Positions 58,381 through 64,000 of a DNA stretch of 64,000 nt are shown one piece after another. Under the pieces are notes generated by a model. That model was not told where the DNA came from. It did not search any database and saw only the letters and a list, made by a program, of their open reading frames with translations. The stretch covers positions 2,356,001-2,420,000 of the forward strand of contig JAWWNJ010000016.1 in the NCBI GenBank assembly GCA_037176885.1. The letters are read 5' to 3'. Positions within the stretch are counted from its first letter, which is position 1. Every line of letters begins with the position of its first letter. Source of the stretch: Favolaschia claudopus (lineage: Eukaryota > Basidiomycota > Agaricomycetes > Agaricales > Mycenaceae). The position numbers and the translations under genes were made by a program.

Positions 58381-61300
58381 CTAGTCAGAGACATTAATAA
58401 CCTCATCCTCGTCCATTTCCGCACGCTTGCGCTTCTTGGGTGTGCACGCATCTACCAAATCCCGGATCCTAATCAAGTTGTTCCGTCCCCAAGACCCGAG
58501 ACAAATCTGACGACGAAAAGAAGAGCCTGACATCCGGTTGCGCGTAAAATCTAGAAGACGACGACCATGCGAGAAGACTCGCTCCACAGCAACAGACGTA
58601 GCTGGCACGCGTGTTAGAAAATCACGCCCCGCAAATGAAGAGTTTAAAACTCGACTCACAAGGAATACTCAGATAATCTAATGCCATCTGTGACAGCACA
58701 GGGTACTCGCGTCGATGATTCCACCACCATTTCATAGGGTTGTCAGTGTTGGTGCGCGAAGAAGCAAGATAATCGGTCAATTCGTCCCGCGCTTCTTCGT
58801 CAACGGCTCCAACATTCTGGAAGGTCCCGAAGTTGATGATGTTGTCGTTGAACAGCGGCGCGGCGAGTTTGTCTGCCTATCAAGCCTTCAGCAGGCAGAA
58901 TGAATTACGCAGATGAATACTCACCTCTGGTTCCACGGGTTTGGCTTCCAGTCGCTCGCGATAAAGATTGAACTGAGTGCGAAGGTTGCTTTCGACGTTT
59001 GAGATATACTCCGCCGCAAAATCATTTGCCTTGAAATATTCGAGCTTGGAACTGGGGTGAAAGACTAATTATCGACGGATCAGATGATTCGACAGTATGA
59101 GAACAAGAAGCACACCGAGAGCAATCGCGTAGACGTCGGAGAGTGTAGTCTTCATATAGTACCGCTGTAATATTTGACGGCCGAGAGAAATAGCGAGAAC
59201 CACGGCCGGTTGAAGCTTGCGATCGCCCCTGGACTCGAGAATGTTGTCAATGATGTCCATAGTAGAGACCACATTAGCTATCGTGCTCATGGAGTCGCTC
59301 GAAACCTCTAGAACATGAATAAGATCTCCAATAATTATCCATTCATTGTCGTCAAGCTCGTATTTGCGCAACTTGTAGGTTTTGTCACTAGTTATAGCAT
59401 CGATGACGGGGCGATACTTAGTGTTGTCCGGGGTCGGGTCGCCGACCCTAGACCCGACCCAAGCCCGGGCTTTTGAGCCCGACCCCGACCCGACCCGGGC
59501 CCGACTTCAAGTAGGGTCGCGGGTCGGGTCAGAGATTCTGTGCGACCCTAGACCCGGGTCGCCGACCCGGGTCGGCACCTACAAATTGCAGCTCAGTTAG
59601 GGGCATGAATGCATCTCTCCATCTCCTCATCTGATGCATTCACAGTGCTACCATTGAATTTTCGCTCAGGAAATCATTCCTGAGATTAGGAAGGCATATC
59701 GGGGGCATAAGCAGCAGAAGTTGATCGGTAAGTCCCGCATCCCATCAGTTCCCACGACCCTAGAAAGGAAGTTTTGCAGGCGACGCAGCGTATAAGTATT
59801 CGCAAATCGGGTGCGTGGAGACTCGGAGTTATGGTTGTGTTCCAAGAACCTGAAACTTACCTAGGATTGATTCTGCATAGTCTTGAAAAGTGTCGACTCC
59901 CTTGGTTTGGATAGTGGTAGCTGTTTTTCGTGGTTAGTTATGTATTTATTACGTCCAAATGCAGTTTGCTGACCACTGTTGTTGGGATTCAGCTTTTTCT
60001 GCTTCAAGAGGTGTTAGCTATACATCTGGCATAAAAAAAAGATTAATATGTCAGGTCAATTCTTGGTCAATTCATTCAAAATTCTTTTCTTAACCATGCG
60101 ACCCGGGTCGCGACCCTGACCCGACCCGACCCGGGCCCGACCCCGCCTTCTGGGTCGGGTCGGGCGTTGAGCATCGACCCTGACCCTTGCTGACCCGACC
60201 CAAGCCCGGGCTTTCGAGCCCGACCCGACCCTGACAACACTAGCGATACTTGACGGCAAAGCACAGCATGTCGTAGGTTGAGTTCCAACGCGTCCGAACG
60301 TCGCGAGGCATAAGACGCTCCTTCAATTTATGTTTGCGACAAAGAACACGCCATGCCGGAAGAAGGATTGTTGTCGAGTGAATGATACCGAAAGAAAGTT
60401 TGCGAATCTTTGATGTAGAAGATAAATCATATATTGAATTAAGTTTCAAGCACCTGTACGCACTTTATCCAACGACTTCTTTACTGCCTTGGTCCCCGCG
60501 TCGAAGTCCTTTTTCTCCTCCTCGTCCAATGCCCCGTACTTGTCAAAAGCCTCATCGTCGTCATCTTCTAGATCACTAGCAACATCCTCGTCCTCAGAAC
60601 CCATTCCCTCCTCCTCATCATCATCGAACGCTCCCCTGAATGACTCCGAGTCCGACACACTCGCAAGGTCAGGAATAGAGTCCGTGTCGTCATCACCTTT
60701 GCCCTCGTCACCCTCTTTGCCGTCGTCATCACCCTTCTTCTTCTTCTCCGACGCCGAGAACGGCTTGAGAATTGCTTTGACGATGAGGTTGATGGTGTGG
60801 GCAAAGCAGCGAACGCGGTTGCGCTCGTTGAACGAATTGGTGCGCATGCCAGACATGGATGACGTCTGCGTGTCGTTGGACGAGGCATTGTCACCAGTCC
60901 ACGCAAGAATCTACCATTCATTGATTAGATGCACGTATATATCAAACACGATGACATGCCTTGTCACTTAGCCCATGAGACGCTAGCATCTGATCGAAGG
61001 CGCGCGCAAGCGCAGCACCAGTATGGGACTAAAGAATTTATTTGAGTTCAAATAGACGTTGAGGAAACAGTGTCGCACCTCGGGAACCTCGATGATGTCC
61101 AACAAAAATGAAAACGGGACCCCTTCGTGTTGAAGATGTACTGTCCATGCCGCGAAAGCACGATGATTCGGCGAGGTCCATGCGTCGGTAGCGAAATTTA
61201 AGAGTCCGGGATAGTCCTGTTTGGTGATTAGCAAAGAAAAGAAGAATTCGAGAAGACACGGACGCGAAGGAGCTTGTCGATGGTTTCCTTGCACTTGATA

Positions 61301-62452
61301 AACGAGTTGTAGATATCCCGTGTGACGGTTTGGCCGGATGGAACATGGAGGGCGGGGCGACCAGCTGTCATAAGTGTTCGAAAGCCGCGATCGTTGGCGA
61401 GGTGAGGAGGGCGAGTACTTTCCGTCACCCACTGCACAATGTGTGCGCTGATGTGGTTTCGTCAATAGCCACGATGAATGAGACATATATAAAGACATAC
61501 CGAGCTTCTGGATTAGTGTGCATGCGATGAGTGACATTCACAGGTTGCTGTCCGGCGCGCGCAAAAGCCGCAAAGATTGAACCGTCAGAATTTTTTTTGA
61601 CCTCGCCATTCATCGCAGCGTCAACCGCACCCTGGCCGAAACATTGAATTGCATGCTTGCGCATGTTGCTGGTAGAACCGGCGTCTGAAGCACGGGTACC
61701 ATCGGCATTTTTGAAAGGGCGCTTCACACCCTTGAAGCCACGACCTAGAAAGAATGAGAAAACGAATAAGATTAACTCAGACAATGAAATACCTTTGCAT
61801 CGGGTGGCGCCGCACTTGAAATAATGACACCGGCGACCGTCCGCTTCCTCCACAATGGAAACATCGCCGAAGAATGAGTAGACGGGTGAAGTCCACTTCT
61901 TCTTGTGTTCAGCTGGACACAGAAAATCAGCACAACATTATCTGCGGCCAAAAGTACAGTAAATAAATCGCACCGAGCTCTTCCTCCGCCGTTAGTTCAC
62001 GAATCTCAGGTTCGGAGTCGTTATCGCCTTGAGCCGATCCTGACGCCGATTTGGAATGCGTGGAGTTGATGCTGGCAGTATCATCTGCAAAACATTTAGC
62101 ACGGGCAATATGGAGAAGGTGAATTATGTACCTTTCTCCGAAGTATGTGGAGCATCTGTGGTACTATTGAGCATTGTTAACGAACCATAAAAAGGAGCGT
62201 ACCTGTTTTATCAGCCAGGAATCCCATTTCCCGGTCGCCATCCCGTAGGGCAGCATCAGCCTTTGAGGTGCGCTGCCTTTTGCGTTGGGATCGAACAACG
62301 TTGGTGACTTTTTGAACGGATTTTGAGATCGCTTTGGTCGCTTTTGATGCCGTTTTTTTGACCTTGTTGAGAGCGGCGGACGCATGGGCTGACAGATTAG
62401 AGGAAGAGGAGGAAGGTGTAGAGCTTGAGACGCTCTTAGGACCCGCCATGAT
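58381..62452 (-). pseudogene. hAT transposase gene interrupted by a nested element
   Basis: Many short exons read in order from 62452 (MAGPKSVSSSTPSSSS): a basic linker, a BED-type zinc-finger region (KKKWTSPVYSFFGD, CHYFKCGATRCKG, then NMRKHAIQCFG), the RNase H-like core (LLNFATDAWTSPNHRAFAA with a putative catalytic Asp, LAWTGDNASSNDTQ, RCFAHTINLIVKAIL), an acidic Glu/Asp-rich insert, and DVRTRWNSTYDML. Further on come LQRYYMKTTLSDVYAIAL, WWWNHRREYPVLSQMALDYLS and the C-terminal dimerisation block VPATSVAVERVFSHGRRLL, ending at 58381. One intron after LSDK seems to use a GC donor. Apart from the 824-bp insertion at 59419-60242, exactly between KYR and PVIDAI, the frame looks well preserved. 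Confidence 0.9.
59419..60242. mobile_element. 824-bp non-autonomous hAT-like element (element 4) inside the hAT transposase gene
   Basis: The ends are TAGTGTTGTC and its complement. The 8-bp sequence GCGATACT flanks both sides (59411-59418 and 60243-60250). Both subterminal regions are packed with GGGTCGGGTCG/CGACCCGACCC. The interior has no transposase. Removing it with one flank copy joins the transposase exon in frame. Confidence 0.93.
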
Positions 62453-62499
62453 GTGGCGCCACAGCAATAACAAGCTGATTTGAGTCCTGACTTTATACT

Positions 62500-63241
62500 C
62501 AGTGTAAAAACCAGATGACGACTGGAAAAAATCCCACAGAGTAGCCTAATTTCTCGGGAATTGACTCAGCAGTTGCTCAGCAGTTTTTATTGAGACGGAA
62601 CAATCGGATTCACAATCGAGGGGGATCCACATGGCGTCGCGCAGCCAACCTATCTTGGCATGACCAAAAGAGTGTGCCCCTACCTTTCTGAGTGACGATT
62701 TGGCGAGTTGTAGAGCAAACAGATGCGAAGAAGATGAGATCTGAACATTTCAAGGGGCAGAAAAGCGGCCAAAGAGACGAGAAAGTCCCGCAATTTTGTC
62801 AGACAAGGTTGGTCTCGAGTTCGGGAGGCCTCCCGAGCGGGCCATTGAGGTAATAGAATTTGAGTAATCTTAGCTGGTCGAGGAGCACATATAATGGAGT
62901 ATTTAGTGGCGAGCTAAGGCAGAGCGAGTCGTACGCGGTCATGGAGGCGGAAGACGAGGATGTGACAAGTCACAACAGTGATGTGGTTCGCTACTTGCCG
63001 ATTACTAATTTACGGCGACATTCGGCACAACAGCGACTTGTTTCTGTCGAATCAGTAAATACCGGTGCATAGAATTTATCTGGCAGCTCAATAAGACGAA
63101 AAAAAAACCGCTCGAAACCCGCGGGTCTACCCGGACGGGTACACGGTATTGCGCGGGTTACATCGAACGCAACCCGTACCCGGACCCGAGCGGCCCGCGG
63201 GCCCAAACCCGGGCATGGACCCGACACCCGTGTTGAACCCT
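62500..63241. other. 5' region of the hAT element
   Basis: Upstream part of element 3 between the transposase start and the right terminal repeat. It holds the presumed promoter and CCCG-rich subterminal repeats (about 63110-63225); no gene seen. Confidence 0.5.
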
Positions 63242-63250
63242 ACGTTTCGG

Positions 63251-63460
63251 CCTTGCCGATTCTTCATCTGATACTTCGTCTTTCGGCTGGGTTCCGGCTG
63301 ACGTGGAACAAGATCGGAAGGTTTAGTTTCGTGATTCCTTTCGGGCTGTCCAGAATCTTAACCGAAACAATTCGAATAGGCTAAAATTTCGGGTGAGGCG
63401 AATTTCAACCCGAAACCTCTCTTTTCGGGTCAAAAATCGGGCGACCCGAAAGTTCATAAT
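63251..63460 (-). repeat. 666-bp dispersed repeat, copy B, second part
   Basis: It continues copy B after the double insertion, from CCTTGCCGATTC to GTTCATAAT, matching the left part of copy A in reverse complement. Confidence 0.92.
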
Positions 63461-63469
63461 CACCGAAGT

Positions 63470-64000
63470 TAAGGCTCCAACCGTTTCCGTTTGCAAACGT
63501 TTTAAACGGTTGTATCCGTTTCTTTTTTCGTTTGTTTTGCCGAGGTCGACAAACGGTAAACAAAAATAAAATAAACGATTAAACGGTTACTTACTTTCAT
63601 CAGTCAGATCAGTATGCGGAAAGATCCTGTTAGCTGCTGTTCCGTGCAAGTTGATCCCGGCGGGGATTCCTGGTTGATCCTGACACTCAGGATCATCGAG
63701 TCAGTGCCTCAAGGGCGGCAGAATCTTCGGCTTCGACGCGGCGCTTCATCTTGATGCCTGCTGAGCAAAGTGAAAGATTGTCCAGCGATGAGTGTACACA
63801 TTGTATAAGTCATTCAAACATTGTTCAACTAATTTGATACCTTTCAGTCAATTTTGAGGAGTGGATCTCGTTGATTTGAGCCATGCCGCTCCGGGCCGCC
63901 CCAAGATCCGTTTAAAACGATTAAAAAGGTTTTTCTAAACGTTTAGAACCGTTTCCGTTTGTTTTGCCCTCGGGCGCAAACGAAAACTAAAAGGTTGGAG
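63470..64000. mobile_element. hAT-like short element running off the right edge
   Basis: It starts TAAGGCTCCAACCGTTT, a hAT-type end, and the last bases of the window (AAAGGTTGGAG) are the complement of CTCCAACC, so the right terminal repeat is being reached and about 5 bases are missing. Both ends contain repeated CGTTTGTTTTGCC and AAACGTTT variants. No coding sequence is seen. ACCGAAGT (63462-63469) would be the target duplication to look for on the right. Confidence 0.75.

Larger units (their letters stand above)
58163..63242. mobile_element. 5.1 kb hAT transposon (element 3), directly abutting element 2
   Basis: Perfect 17-bp terminal inverted repeats TAGGGTTCAACACGGGT bound the element, and CGTTTCGG flanks it on both sides (58155-58162 and 63243-63250). 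Subterminal regions are rich in ACCCGCGGGT and GACCCG motifs. It carries a minus-strand hAT transposase gene (62452-58381). The transposase is interrupted by element 4, so this copy is not autonomous now. Confidence 0.93.

Overview
The window looks like nuclear DNA of an Agaricomycete (mushroom-forming basidiomycete). Genes are split by many short GT-AG introns (about 46-70 nt). The recognisable families are typical of that group: a PL4 rhamnogalacturonan lyase, a DUF6699 protein, single-pass Ser/Thr-rich membrane proteins, an MLKL-like N-terminal domain, a Plavaka/tnp2-type CACTA transposase with an accompanying gene, and a hAT transposase. No rRNA, tRNA or CRISPR array was recognised. All exon models were read by eye from splice signals and frame; the best are supported by total lengths that divide by three and by paralogue agreement.

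Region 1 (1-16.5 kb): a PL4 lyase running off the left edge, a single-exon DUF6699 gene, then three minus-strand paralogues of a single-pass membrane protein. The third paralogue is cut in two by a 4.06 kb element (10826-14881). That element is flanked by a 9-bp direct repeat, has GCGTCA-rich subterminal repeats, and carries a 591-residue PHD-finger gene preceded by a 120-residue three-repeat membrane ORF that overlaps its start by 4 nt.

Region 2 (16.4-33.8 kb): a small hypothetical gene; a GC- and pyrimidine-rich stretch without a credible gene; three near-identical 519-bp tandem repeats ending 8 bp before the start of an ADP-ribosylglycohydrolase gene; two short-chain dehydrogenase paralogues with the same eight-exon structure on opposite strands; between them a small secreted Cys-rich gene; and a stand-alone 161-residue MLKL-like N-terminal domain gene.

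Region 3 (33.8-64 kb) is mostly mobile and repetitive. It holds a 6.45 kb Plavaka-like element with about 94-bp terminal inverted repeats and two apparently intact genes (1002 and 485 codons). It also holds old direct and inverted segmental duplications, and a nested cluster at 55.5-63.5 kb. There a 666-bp repeat (other copy at 33.9 kb) is interrupted at one 8-bp site by two adjacent elements, the second an autonomous-type hAT whose transposase gene is itself interrupted by an 824-bp hAT-like element. A further hAT-like element runs off the right edge.

The host genes do not form an obvious pathway cluster. The main story is local gene duplication followed by repeated, well-preserved transposon insertion.
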